Origin: Pedobacter sp. Leaf216
Lineage (GTDB): Bacteria > Bacteroidota > Bacteroidia > Sphingobacteriales > Sphingobacteriaceae
DNA length: 64,000 nucleotides
NCBI RefSeq assembly: GCF_001421515.1
Contig: NZ_LMKM01000004.1
Coordinates: forward strand, 84,237 to 148,236
Reading direction: 5' to 3'
In this document: one piece after another, positions 1 through 9,241 of the stretch
How positions within the stretch are numbered: position 1 is the first letter of the stretch
How the letters are laid out: every line of letters begins with the position of its first letter
The notes under the pieces: model-generated
The model's input: only the letters and a program-made list of their open reading frames with translations
Database searches by the model: none
Told to the model about the DNA's origin: nothing
Translations under genes and position numbers: made by a program

Positions 1-3000
1 GCACTTGCAGGCATAAATGAATTCGGAATGTTCAAAAACCCGGGTACACCGATAATTCTTACGGATTGGAATGTAGTAGAAGAACAACCTTCTTTATTGA
101 GCACTTTGAGGGTTACATTGTAAGTGCCCTCGTTTGCATAGGTATGGGTTGGATTTTGTAAGGTAGATCCCGATCCATCGCCAAATGTCCATTGCCAGCT
201 TACCGCATTCGGGCTTACATCTTTAAAGCCAAATGTATAATTTGGAATAGAAGTTTCATTACCGGGTGTAACGGTAAATGTGGCTACCGGCGGGGCAACA
301 ATATGAATAAAATCGGCTATTGTGGTACTATTGGTACAGGTTAAACTATTTGTAGTGGTTAAGGTTACGGCGTAATTTGCATTTGATCCTGTATAGGTAT
401 GCTGAGGCTCAAACTCATTCGAAATTGGTGAACCATCACCAAAATCCCAGCTGTAACTGATGGCGCCAACACTCGTGTTTTTAAATTTAACGGCAAGGTT
501 GGTACAACCTGTTGTTTTATCGGCACTGAAACTTGCTGTAGGTTGGGCAAGTACAGTTACCGTTTCGGTAGTGAAATTTTTTGAACAATCATTTTCCGCA
601 TCCAGTTTAATGGTGTATTTACCTGCTTTGGTAAAAGTGTAAGGGAAAACGCCCGTGGTGTTAGAAGGGAGTTGAATAATTTCGCCAGTATCTTCGTTGG
701 TAAAGGTGTAAATAAACCGATTGGCACCGCTTGAATTGTTTACGAAATTTACTTTCCATGGTGCACAGCCTTTTTTCTCGTTTCCGTTAACAACCAGTTC
801 TGCAATTACGTTATTTGGCGAAACTACAATGGTATTGCTGGATGTACTGGTACCACAGCTGTTTTTCGCGGTCATGGTTACTATAAAATCTTTAACCACA
901 AGCGTACTAAAGGTATGGCTTACTTTTCTTCTGTCAGGATAGATTTCAGGGGTACTGCCATCACCAAAATCGTAGGTATAGGTAGTACCTGTACTTTCTG
1001 GAGAAGTATTGTTAAAATTAACGAGCAGATCCGAACACCCTATGGTTTTATCCGGAGAAAATACCGAAATAGGTTTTGCATGCACCGTAACCGTTACTGT
1101 TTTTATAATTGGAGGTCCGCAGGGAACAGTGGTTTCTAAGGTAACATTGTATACAGCATCTTTACCGGTCGGATCTGCCTGAAAAGTGATTGCTGGTGGC
1201 TGAGCCAGATTTGAAGTTGTACCATTGTCGAAATTCCATTTATAGGTTGCGCCATTAATTGGGGTTGTGGTATTGGTGAACGTTACATTAAGTGGCCCAC
1301 AGCCATCAGTTGTACTTGCTGTAAATGAAGGGTTAATTACAGGAAGGCTGGTAAATATTTCACTTTTTTCATCGCTATTACAGCCTAAACCACTGGTTAC
1401 AACAAGTTTAATGGTTACAGTTTCGTTTCCGTTTAAAATGGTGTAACCAGGAAAAGTTGGTCCCGTTCCAATTTGTACATTATTGGCAAACCAGGTATAA
1501 ATGTTGTTCCTGTCTGGATATAAAGTTGCAGCAATATTGTTTGCATCAAGAATAAAAGGCGCACAGCCCACATTATTATTGTAAGTGATTTCTGCTTTGG
1601 CAGGCAGATTTACCGTTATTTTTATCTGGTTGCTAATATTGTTGCTACACGCACCGCCACTTACAGCTCGTCTGTAATAGATAGTTGCAGCAGGTGTTTG
1701 CGGGGTAAAACTTATTCCGGTTGCACCCAATACATCTGTCCATATGGTTCCGTTAGTGCTCGATTGCCATTGATAAGCATAAGTACCACTGCCTCCACTT
1801 GGCGTGCTGCCTGTTAATTGTGCAGCTGCCGATCCGGTACAAATATTTTGATCTGCAGAAATCGTATTATTGGTTAAACCTGGCAAAACGGTAACCTGGA
1901 TCGAATTGCTGATGGAGGTACAAATGGTACTGTTCACCAATCGCCTGAAATAAGTAGATAGGCTTACTACCAAAGTTAAATCCTTATTTGTTGCCGATGG
2001 AACATTTATCCATGTATTTCCGTCAGCGCTGCTTTGCCATTGATAAGCAAATGTACCTGTTCCACCTGTCGGTGTATCTCCTGTTATGGTAATGCTCTGC
2101 CCCGAGCAAGTTGCTCCAGCTAAAGGATTGATGTTATTGGTAACCGGTGGGTAGTAAACAATTGTAACTTCATCTACAGAAGGCGGACAGCCGTTAAAAC
2201 CAGAAATTGTCCACCTGAAAGTATAGGTTTGGCCAGGCACCAAGCCCGTTACAGTGGTGTTATATAGCGTAGGATTGGTGATAACGATACCCGTTTGTGA
2301 AGAAACCAGTGTCCATAAACCCGTGTTTGGCGCAGGATTGTTTCCGTTTAAGGTAATGCCATTTCCACTACATAAGCTTTGATCTGCACCTGCATTTGCG
2401 GCTACTGTGCCTGGGTTTACTGTAATAGTGGTTACTGTTGATATGGCTTCTGCGCAGCTGCCACTTTGTACCACCGCACGGTATTTTGTGGTGATGGCAA
2501 GGTTAGAAAATACATATGGATTTGCTGTAGAAGTAATGGTAGACCAGGTTACACCATTATCAATCGATTTTTCCCAGCGGATTACGTTTCCAACCTGCCC
2601 GCTTAAGGTAATGTTTCCTCCATTTGCTCCTGCACATACATCTACATCACCCGCTGTTGTTCCTCCAATACTAAGGGGATTTACCGTAATCACCACATCA
2701 TCGCTGGATGCAGCGCAATTTGCATCGCTGATTGTCCACCTTAATGTATAAGTATTGCCTGCCTGCAATCCGGAAACCGTAGTATTGCTTTGAGTATCAT
2801 CTGCAAAAGTTAAGGCCGTAGGTGCAGAAACAACAGCCCATTTACCCGTGCCAACTACAGGAGCATTTCCTTTTAAAATATAAGTGGTAGCATTACAAAT
2901 TGCATCATCTGCACCAGCATTTGCCAGGGTTACATTTGGTAAAACTGTAATGGTGATGGTAATGGGCGTACCCGGGCAGCCGTTTGTTGATGTTGGTGTA

Positions 3001-5666
3001 ACCACATAACTTACTGAGCCTGCGGTAGTGCCAGAATTGGTTAAAATATCATTTATCTGTGTGCCTGCAGCAGCTACAGTTCTGTTGCTGTTGCCGGTTA
3101 TAGCGCCCATTACCGTGCTGGTATAGGTGTAGTTTACATTCGCCAGGTTAGCTGATAGGGTGATGGCTGATGAAGTTGCATTACAGATTGTACCAGGTGC
3201 CGTTGCCGATACTATTGGGTTAGGTTTTACGGTTACCACGAAAGAGAATGGTGTTCCATCACAACCATCTAAATGTGGTATAATAGTATAGGTAACGTTC
3301 GCATCAGTGGTAGGATCTGAATTGGTGAGCACATCGCCAATATTGCCAGTACCATTTGCAGTGTAGCCAATAGCAGTTCCGGTGGCCGTCCAGGTGTATG
3401 TAACGCCCGCCACGGCTGATGTGGGCGTATACCCTACATTATTACCTGTACAAATGGTTTTACTGGCTGCGCTTGTTAAACTGATATCCGGTTTAATTTT
3501 TAAGATGATATCATCATTAATCTGGTTGCAGGGTGCTGCCAGTGCCGTTGTTACGCGAAGTTGTAAAGTAACGGTTCCTGCGGTTTTTTCGGCTGCAGTA
3601 GGTGTATAAACTGCGTTTAAATCGTTTCTGTTGGGTGTAAAAATTCCCTGACCGCCAACCCAAGTTTGAGTTGAAGTAGTACCTGTTATTGTTGCGCTGA
3701 GTGTAAAACTCGGGTCGTTGAAACAGATACTTTGATCTGCTCCGGCGTTAACTACAGGAGCTGTGCTAAATGTTAATACTTGCGTATCTTCTGCGGTACC
3801 GCAATTATTTTTATGGATAACTTTGATTGTATAAGTATCGTAGCTATCAAATTTTATAGATGGATATTTTGAATTCGCTGTTGTGCCTCCTGTAAAACTA
3901 TATGTGCCGGTTCCGGTAGGGGTAACTGTCCATGTGTAAGTATCGGCTAAATCAAGTGTTGTACCTGAGATTGAAGTTTTGGTTGGGCCCGTTGTGGTGT
4001 TATTGAAATCGTAAGTGGCTAAATTGCAAAGCGTAATATCAGGCGAAAGTGTTGCTACAGGACTCTGATTAACCACAACAGTTTGCGGTGCGCTAATAAT
4101 TACGCCGCAAGATGGTGTACTGATGCTTAAAGTAACCCTATAAGTGCCTGGATTAGTAAAATTAAATATCGGCTCCCGGCTTGTTGCGCTTGTTCCTCCT
4201 GTAAAACCCACTGCCGGGGTAACCGACCAAGAATAGCTATTGGCTGCGTTACAGGTATTATCTAAAATTGAAAGATCAGTGGGTTTTAATGTAGTTCCAG
4301 AGCAGATTGTACTCGGTGTAATGCTAAAGGCGGGTTTTGGTGGATCCTGGATACAGATTGTCATCTCCACCGGATCAGCATCACACTCTCCGGTAATATT
4401 TTTAGAAACCAGCTTTATTTTATGCTCACCGTGAGTTGGAAAACTATAAACAAAATTGTACGATTTTGGTTTATCAGCCGCTTTAATTACCCCATCAACA
4501 TACCAATCATAAGTTATATTATTTGGGGTACAGGCTGGTGTGTTGGTGTTTGGATTTTCGCCTAAAACAGAAGTATTAACAAAGGTAATATTTGCACCGG
4601 TACAGCCCGGGTTGTTATAGGTAAATGAATTTATCGGCTTTACCACCACTTTAGCAGATGAAGAAACAGGCGTACCCATTGTGCTGCAAAAAGCATTCGA
4701 TACCCTGATAGATACATCAAAAGCATTATAAATTGTGCCCGCACTTGATGTAGAAACACTTCCGCACGATGATTTGGTGTAAGCATGCGTTACCTTACCT
4801 CCGTTTGCAATAATTTCGCAAAGCGTATGGGTTGTTGTAGACTGATCACCCCATGTAATGGTATAAATATCTCCGGGAAAGTTGTTTTGAATACCCGAAA
4901 CTGACGTTACATCTACGTTAAAGTTAAAGTTGGCCGATGGTAAACACAATACGGTATTTCCTGTGTTGGCAAATGCGGTTATCGCTTTATTATTGATCAG
5001 CAAATAAGCCTTTGTAGCCACAGTACCATTCGGCATTACTGCTTTGGTATAAATGGTATAATGTACCTGTTGCGCGGTAAAACTCTGTATTGCGGTAGTA
5101 AAGCTCAATTGTGATGGTGCGCCACCGTTTACTTCATCACTGATGGAAGCGGTAACGGTGCTATTTGCCGTAGATTCGTTTGTGAGTGAAAATGAGTTGT
5201 TGGCCCTGCCGATACAGGTACCGAAAGTTTCGTCGCTTGTGGCATTTAATAATGTTGAAGTTAATTTCGCTTCAACTGCCGTTCCTGCCTTTACTTCAAA
5301 TGCGGTAGAAGCTGCACTCACTGATGCTGGATTGGTAGATTTTACCCTTACCCTGTATCCAGTTCCTGCGGTAAGCCCTGCCGGAAGCTTCCCATTGATA
5401 TAAGTACTGTAAAATCCGTTATAACTTCCAATGAGTGTTTCTGCACCGAAATTTCCATTTTGATCGGATAAGTATAACTGAAAGATATTACCCTGCGATA
5501 TACAGGTTGCAGGTACAGTGAAAGGTACAGCAATGGTGCTGCCTGGTGTAAATGGCCCTGGATCTACTGTGCCAATAACAACCTGGGAATAACTTGTTGA
5601 CGCATATAGAATTGCCCCAAAAAATAGGACAAAAAAAAGCCATTTCCTTTTACAACGAATCTTCAT
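1..5666 (-). CDS. Giant secreted PKD/Ig-like repeat protein, probable T9SS cargo (3' end outside window)
   Basis: An open frame runs without a stop from an ATG at 5666 to the left edge, giving about 1888 residues and continuing outside. The N-terminus (MKIRCKRKWLFFVLFFGAI..., then TSYSQ) is a typical signal peptide of about 28 residues. The rest is a string of beta-sandwich repeats. Two Ig-like units with YQWQSS lie near residues 1207 and 1300. PKD-type units follow, opening with GC-P/L-V-F-N and closing with YDFGDG (about 1566), WDFGDG (about 1742) and WTFGDG (about 1827). The last visible residues (FLNIPNSFMPAS) look like the start of a gliding-motility or T9SS type B C-terminal domain. The protein is therefore inferred to be exported through Sec and T9SS to the surface, as an adhesin or polymer binder. 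No catalytic domain is visible. The PKD assignment is strong; the specific role is unknown. Confidence 0.9.
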   Translation of the reverse strand, partial: MKIRCKRKWLFFVLFFGAILYASTSYSQVVIGTVDPGPFTPGSTIAVPFTVPATCISQGNIFQLYLSDQNGNFGAETLIGSYNGFYSTYINGKLPAGLTAGTGYRVRVKSTNPASVSAASTAFEVKAGTAVEAKLTSTLLNATSDETFGTCIGRANNSFSLTNESTANSTVTASISDEVNGGAPSQLSFTTAIQSFTAQQVHYTIYTKAVMPNGTVATKAYLLINNKAITAFANTGNTVLCLPSANFNFNVDVTSVSGIQNNFPGDIYTITWGDQSTTTHTLCEIIANGGKVTHAYTKSSCGSVSTSSAGTIYNAFDVSIRVSNAFCSTMGTPVSSSAKVVVKPINSFTYNNPGCTGANITFVNTSVLGENPNTNTPACTPNNITYDWYVDGVIKAADKPKSYNFVYSFPTHGEHKIKLVSKNITGECDADPVEMTICIQDPPKPAFSITPSTICSGTTLKPTDLSILDNTCNAANSYSWSVTPAVGFTGGTSATSREPIFNFTNPGTYRVTLSISTPSCGVIISAPQTVVVNQSPVATLSPDITLCNLATYDFNNTTTGPTKTSISGTTLDLADTYTWTVTPTGTGTYSFTGGTTANSKYPSIKFDSYDTYTIKVIHKNNCGTAEDTQVLTFSTAPVVNAGADQSICFNDPSFTLSATITGTTSTQTWVGGQGIFTPNRNDLNAVYTPTAAEKTAGTVTLQLRVTTALAAPCNQINDDIILKIKPDISLTSAASKTICTGNNVGYTPTSAVAGVTYTWTATGTAIGYTANGTGNIGDVLTNSDPTTDANVTYTIIPHLDGCDGTPFSFVVTVKPNPIVSATAPGTICNATSSAITLSANLANVNYTYTSTVMGAITGNSNRTVAAAGTQINDILTNSGTTAGSVSYVVTPTSTNGCPGTPITITITVLPNVTLANAGADDAICNATTYILKGNAPVVGTGKWAVVSAPTALTFADDTQSNTTVSGLQAGNTYTLRWTISDANCAASSDDVVITVNPLSIGGTTAGDVDVCAGANGGNITLSGQVGNVIRWEKSIDNGVTWSTITSTANPYVFSNLAITTKYRAVVQSGSCAEAISTVTTITVNPGTVAANAGADQSLCSGNGITLNGNNPAPNTGLWTLVSSQTGIVITNPTLYNTTVTGLVPGQTYTFRWTISGFNGCPPSVDEVTIVYYPPVTNNINPLAGATCSGQSITITGDTPTGGTGTFAYQWQSSADGNTWINVPSATNKDLTLVVSLSTYFRRLVNSTICTSISNSIQVTVLPGLTNNTISADQNICTGSAAAQLTGSTPSGGSGTYAYQWQSSTNGTIWTDVLGATGISFTPQTPAATIYYRRAVSGGACSNNISNQIKITVNLPAKAEITYNNNVGCAPFILDANNIAATLYPDRNNIYTWFANNVQIGTGPTFPGYTILNGNETVTIKLVVTSGLGCNSDEKSEIFTSLPVINPSFTASTTDGCGPLNVTFTNTTTPINGATYKWNFDNGTTSNLAQPPAITFQADPTGKDAVYNVTLETTVPCGPPIIKTVTVTVHAKPISVFSPDKTIGCSDLLVNFNNTSPESTGTTYTYDFGDGSTPEIYPDRRKVSHTFSTLVVKDFIVTMTAKNSCGTSTSSNTIVVSPNNVIAELVVNGNEKKGCAPWKVNFVNNSSGANRFIYTFTNEDTGEIIQLPSNTTGVFPYTFTKAGKYTIKLDAENDCSKNFTTETVTVLAQPTASFSADKTTGCTNLAVKFKNTSVGAISYSWDFGDGSPISNEFEPQHTYTGSNANYAVTLTTTNSLTCTNSTTIADFIHIVAPPVATFTVTPGNETSIPNYTFGFKDVSPNAVSWQWTFGDGSGSTLQNPTHTYANEGTYNVTLKVLNKEGCSSTTFQSVRIIGVPGFLNIPNSFMPAS

Positions 5667-5887
5667 ATATCTCTAACACTAGGGAATGATTTTATTGCGT
5701 TCTGGAAGCTTAGTGAAACTTACTATATCCAACCTCAGAAATGAGTATCGAACCTAAGACGCGTCAATAAATATTCATATCAAAGAACGTTATTTTGGAA
5801 ATACAGATTCAAAATTTTACACCAACAATAACTAAATGAGTAGGTTATATGGGCATTAAAGCTTCGTTTATGATGGTTTTAAGGCAT

Positions 5888-5919
5888 AAAAAAACCCCCA
5901 AGGCTTTGTGCCTTGGGGG
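5888..5919 (-). terminator. Intrinsic terminator of groES-groEL
   Basis: A perfect 10-bp stem (CCCCCAAGGC / GCCTTGGGGG, 5895-5904 and 5910-5919) with a 5-nt loop is followed on the minus strand by seven T (complement of 5888-5894). It lies about 40 bp past the groEL stop. Confidence 0.9.
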
Positions 5920-5958
5920 AATATTTTTACACGAAATGTTTTCGCTGAAGGGGAAATA

Positions 5959-7593
5959 TTACATCATACCGCCCATACCGCCGCCGCCCATTGGAGGCAT
6001 TGGAGCACCACCTTCTTCAGGTTCGTCTGCTAAAACAACTTCTGTAGTTAATAACATGGCTGCAATAGATGCTGCGTTTTCTAATGCTACACGGCTTACT
6101 TTAGTTGGGTCGATAACACCTGCACCAATTAAGTTTTCGTAAACATCAGTACGTGCATTGTAACCAAAATCAGCTGTACCTTCTTTAACTTTTTGTACTA
6201 CGATAGAACCTTCGATACCTGCGTTTTCGCAAATTTGACGTAATGGCTCCTCAATTGCACGACGGATGATCTGAATACCAGTATTTTCATCCTCGTTAGC
6301 ACCTTTTAGGTTAGCTAAAGCTTCAACCGCACGGATAAAAGCAACACCACCACCAGCAACAATACCTTCTTCTACAGCCGCACGGGTTGCGTGTAAAGCA
6401 TCATCAACACGGTCTTTTTTCTCTTTCATTTCAACTTCACTAGCTGCACCAACATAAAGAACAGCAACACCGCCAGCTAATTTAGCCAAACGCTCTTGTA
6501 ATTTTTCTTTATCGTAATCAGAAGTAGTGGTTTCAATCTGAGATTTGATCTGGCTAACGCGAGATTTAATATCTTCTGAATTTCCTGCACCGTTGATCAC
6601 AGTTGTATTGTCTTTATCAACAACAACTTTTTCAGCAGATCCTAAGTAAGTTAAATCAGCATTTTCTAATTTGTAACCTCTTTCTTCAGAAACAACAATA
6701 CCGCCGGTTAAGATTGCGATATCTTCTAACATTGCTTTTCTTCTATCGCCAAAACCTGGAGCTTTAACAGCTACAACTTTTAACGAACCACGGATTTTGT
6801 TCACTACCAAAGTAGCTAAAGCTTCACCATCTAAATCTTCAGAAATGATTACCAAAGGTTTACCAGTTTGAACAGTTTTTTCTAAAACAGGCAACAATTC
6901 TTTCATGTTGCTGATTTTTTTGTCGTAGATTAAAATGTAAGGATTTTCTAATTCAGCTTCCATTTTATCTGCATTGGTTACAAAATATGGAGATAAATAA
7001 CCCCTGTCAAACTGCATACCTTCTACTGTTTTAACTTCAGTTTCAGTACCTTTTGCTTCTTCAACAGTAATTACACCATCTTTACCAACTTTGCTCATTG
7101 CCTCTGCAATTAACGAACCGATTACCTCATCATTGTTAGCTGAGATAGATGCAACTTGTTTAATTTTATTGTTGTCATCACCAACCGCCTGCGATTGAGA
7201 TTTTAAGTTTTCTACAACAGCAGTAACCGCTTTATCGATACCGCGTTTCAAATCCATTGGGTTTGCACCTGCAGCAACGTTTTTAATACCCGTAGTGATA
7301 ATTGCCTGAGCCAAAACAGTTGCAGTTGTAGTACCATCACCAGCAATATCAGCTGTTTTTGAAGCTACTTCTTTAACCATTTGAGCACCCATGTTCTCAA
7401 CAGCATCTTTTAATTCGATTTCTTTAGCCACAGTAACACCATCTTTAGTGATTGCTGGTGAACCGAATTTCTTATCGATAATTACATTACGGCCTTTTGG
7501 ACCTAAAGTTACTTTTACTGCATTTGCAAGAATATCAACACCTCTTTTCAGGGCGTCGCGTGCTTCTACGTTATATTTTACTTGTTTTGACAT
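5959..7593 (-). CDS. groEL: Chaperonin GroEL (Hsp60)
   Basis: The 544-residue product has the usual length for this ATP-dependent chaperonin, which forms the double-ring cage that folds cytosolic proteins with GroES. The N-terminus carries the family run [18 protein letters not shown] and the nucleotide-binding [11 protein letters not shown]. The C-terminus ends in the Gly/Met-rich tail (GGGGMGGMM) typical of group I chaperonins. It is the second gene of a groES-groEL operon, 131 bp after groES, and ends in a strong hairpin terminator. No CIRCE inverted repeat was seen upstream of the operon. It is a single full-length copy with no defect. Confidence 0.98.
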   Translation of the reverse strand: MSKQVKYNVEARDALKRGVDILANAVKVTLGPKGRNVIIDKKFGSPAITKDGVTVAKEIELKDAVENMGAQMVKEVASKTADIAGDGTTTATVLAQAIITTGIKNVAAGANPMDLKRGIDKAVTAVVENLKSQSQAVGDDNNKIKQVASISANNDEVIGSLIAEAMSKVGKDGVITVEEAKGTETEVKTVEGMQFDRGYLSPYFVTNADKMEAELENPYILIYDKKISNMKELLPVLEKTVQTGKPLVIISEDLDGEALATLVVNKIRGSLKVVAVKAPGFGDRRKAMLEDIAILTGGIVVSEERGYKLENADLTYLGSAEKVVVDKDNTTVINGAGNSEDIKSRVSQIKSQIETTTSDYDKEKLQERLAKLAGGVAVLYVGAASEVEMKEKKDRVDDALHATRAAVEEGIVAGGGVAFIRAVEALANLKGANEDENTGIQIIRRAIEEPLRQICENAGIEGSIVVQKVKEGTADFGYNARTDVYENLIGAGVIDPTKVSRVALENAASIAAMLLTTEVVLADEPEEGGAPMPPMGGGGMGGMM

Positions 7594-7724
7594 TTCTTTT
7601 AAATTTTGGATGATTTTATGAGAAAATGATTGGATTTATATTCTTCTCATTTTAACATTATTATTTTATTTGTTGATTAATGCTGAATTTACTCATTCGA
7701 GATCCAGTCATCAACCCTAAATTA

Positions 7725-8015
7725 TTACCCTACTACAGCGTAAATATCAGTTTCGCGCATAATTAGGTAATCTTTACCTTCGTAAGGGAATTCGGTACCA
7801 CCGTATTTACCATAAATTACAACATCGCCAACTTTTACACTCGCTTTTTTACCTTCAGAATCTTCTTCAGAAACAGAAACTACAGTTCCTTTAGATGGTT
7901 TTTCTTTAGCAGTATCAGGGATATACAAACCCGATGCAGTTTTTTCTTCTGCCGCAGCCGGTTCAACTATTACTCTGTTCGAACTGCCAGCAATTGGTTT
8001 AAGGTTTAACGCCAT
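7725..8015 (-). CDS. groES: Co-chaperonin GroES (Hsp10)
   Basis: The 96-residue protein starts at ATG 8015 and matches the size and pattern of GroES: N-terminal LKPIAGSSNRVIVEP, the mobile-loop region near ASGLYIPDTAKEKPSKGTVV, and GDVVIYGKYGGTEFPYEGKDYLIMRETDIYAVV at the end. It caps the GroEL ring. It is the first gene of the operon. The upstream spacer is A/T rich and no CIRCE element or clear TAnnTTTG box was recognised, so heat regulation cannot be read from the sequence. Confidence 0.97.
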   Translation of the reverse strand: MALNLKPIAGSSNRVIVEPAAAEEKTASGLYIPDTAKEKPSKGTVVSVSEEDSEGKKASVKVGDVVIYGKYGGTEFPYEGKDYLIMRETDIYAVVG

Positions 8016-8345
8016 AACTTTTATTATTTTTTTATTTTGATTTGAGTTTTTTAACTAAGCATACAATTAACACTTTTTATGCCAAGAGGTTTTGAGGGAC
8101 AAATTTTCACCAAACTGTCAATCTTTTCAGCCTAATTAAGAATGTGCGTGTCAGCATGGCAGTAAGTTTTCTATTTTAAAGCTAATGCATCATATCAATT
8201 TTAAGTTTTAACCCTACACAATCATGACGCTGAATGTTAACTTAGGTTATAAATCAGATAAAAGATAGGGTGGTTTTCGTCACAGGTAGGATGTAATGGA
8301 ATGTCGTTTTTAACTTTAACATGGCTAAAATGGCGACTAAAACGT
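8016..8345. other. Intergenic spacer upstream of groES, no gene seen
   Basis: These 330 bp separate groES from the upstream minus-strand gene. No open frame of useful length, tRNA or strong hairpin was seen. The groES promoter should be here. A loose dyad (GGACA ... TGTC, about 8097-8120) is the only symmetric motif noticed and is too weak to call an operator. Confidence 0.5.
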
Positions 8346-9107
8346 TTAAGAAATTGCTTTTTCAGTTAAATACTTCCAATACCTTTTTGGTACGTGCTGC
8401 AAATGCAACTTGGTGTTTTTTCGGGCAACAATATTGGCACTTTTAAAATAATCTTTCCACAAGGTGGAGTATAAGGCTTCTCCTTCATCCATTAAAACCG
8501 GAGCCGGATTTTGTTTATTCACACTACTAAAGCTTATCGTAATTTCCTCTACCGAGGTTAAATTATAATGCAGTCCGTATTTGCGTTTTAAGTCATAAAT
8601 TACCCATTGCTGATCGGCATAACGGTTTTTAAAATGGTTCGAGATTAAAGGCAACACATTAAAGTCGGGATCAATACCGGCATAAAATATTCCATCCCCT
8701 GTTTTTTGAAAACGAATAAACGCTTCCATCCTGTGTTTTTCTCTTTCTACACTCCGTGCATATTTTGATAGTGCCATTACATGCGCATTGCCAAAATTGC
8801 TTTCAGCTCCGGGCTGATTTTGAAAGATATAAATAGCAAATTGAAAAAGGTGATTATAAGCTTCTGGAATTTCTGATAAGTAGCTGCAATAAAATTGACG
8901 TAACCAATTTTTTTTAAGTTTTTTTTGTAATCCTGCCCAAACCCGATCTGCTTTTTCATGATGTGTGGTTACCGTAAAACTTTCTACAAATGCTTCCGGT
9001 TGAAAAATTGCTGAAGATTTTAACGTGGCTTTTCCTGGCTTGCGTTCAAACCATTCGAAAACTGCTGTTAAAAGCCCTTGAAGCGATCCATCAATAATGT
9101 AGGTCAT
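8346..9107 (-). CDS. DUF4130 / TIGR03915-type putative DNA repair protein
   Basis: The 253-residue protein begins MTYIIDGSLQGLLTAVFEWFERK, the start pattern of the DUF4130 (TIGR03915) family. The middle has RQFYCSYLSEIPEA and YARSVEREKHRMEAFIRFQ, and the end has ISNHFKNRYADQQWVIYDLKRKYGLHY, all typical of this family. It sits downstream of a TIGR03916-type radical SAM gene, and the two families are known to co-occur. In other bacteria DUF4130 is found joined or next to UdgX-like uracil-DNA glycosylases, which suggests DNA damage handling. The reaction is not known. Here it stands alone without a UdgX domain, and a palindromic repeat separates it from its partner. Confidence 0.85.
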   Translation of the reverse strand: MTYIIDGSLQGLLTAVFEWFERKPGKATLKSSAIFQPEAFVESFTVTTHHEKADRVWAGLQKKLKKNWLRQFYCSYLSEIPEAYNHLFQFAIYIFQNQPGAESNFGNAHVMALSKYARSVEREKHRMEAFIRFQKTGDGIFYAGIDPDFNVLPLISNHFKNRYADQQWVIYDLKRKYGLHYNLTSVEEITISFSSVNKQNPAPVLMDEGEALYSTLWKDYFKSANIVARKNTKLHLQHVPKRYWKYLTEKAIS

Positions 9108-9138
9108 AGGTTTATTATATTGAAAATTTTATATCGCT

Positions 9139-9208
9139 CGTCATTACCGCATAGGTGAAAATCTTTATACAGTAAGCTTTTAGATTCTCAATCAGGTTAG
9201 GAATGACG
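9139..9208. repeat. Degenerate palindromic dispersed element
   Basis: Outer arms CGTCATTACC (9139-9148) and GGAATGACG (9200-9208) are imperfect inverted repeats, with an inner AAATCT/AGATT pair. The layout resembles the CGTCATTCCCG...CGGGAATGACG elements scattered in many bacterial genomes. It lies in the 134-bp gap between the DUF4130 and radical SAM genes. Confidence 0.55.
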
Positions 9209-9241
9209 CAACGCCTTAATTACTTCGGAGATAAGAACCCC

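Noticed and set aside
365..5533. About a dozen short open frames on both strands inside the first 5.5 kb
   Set aside because: They overlap the continuous 1888-residue minus-strand frame, lack domains and read as shadows of its repetitive sequence.
8016..8160. Search for a CIRCE element in front of groES
   Set aside because: No TTAGCACTC-N9-GAGTGCTAA or close form is present; only a weak GGACA/TGTC dyad.
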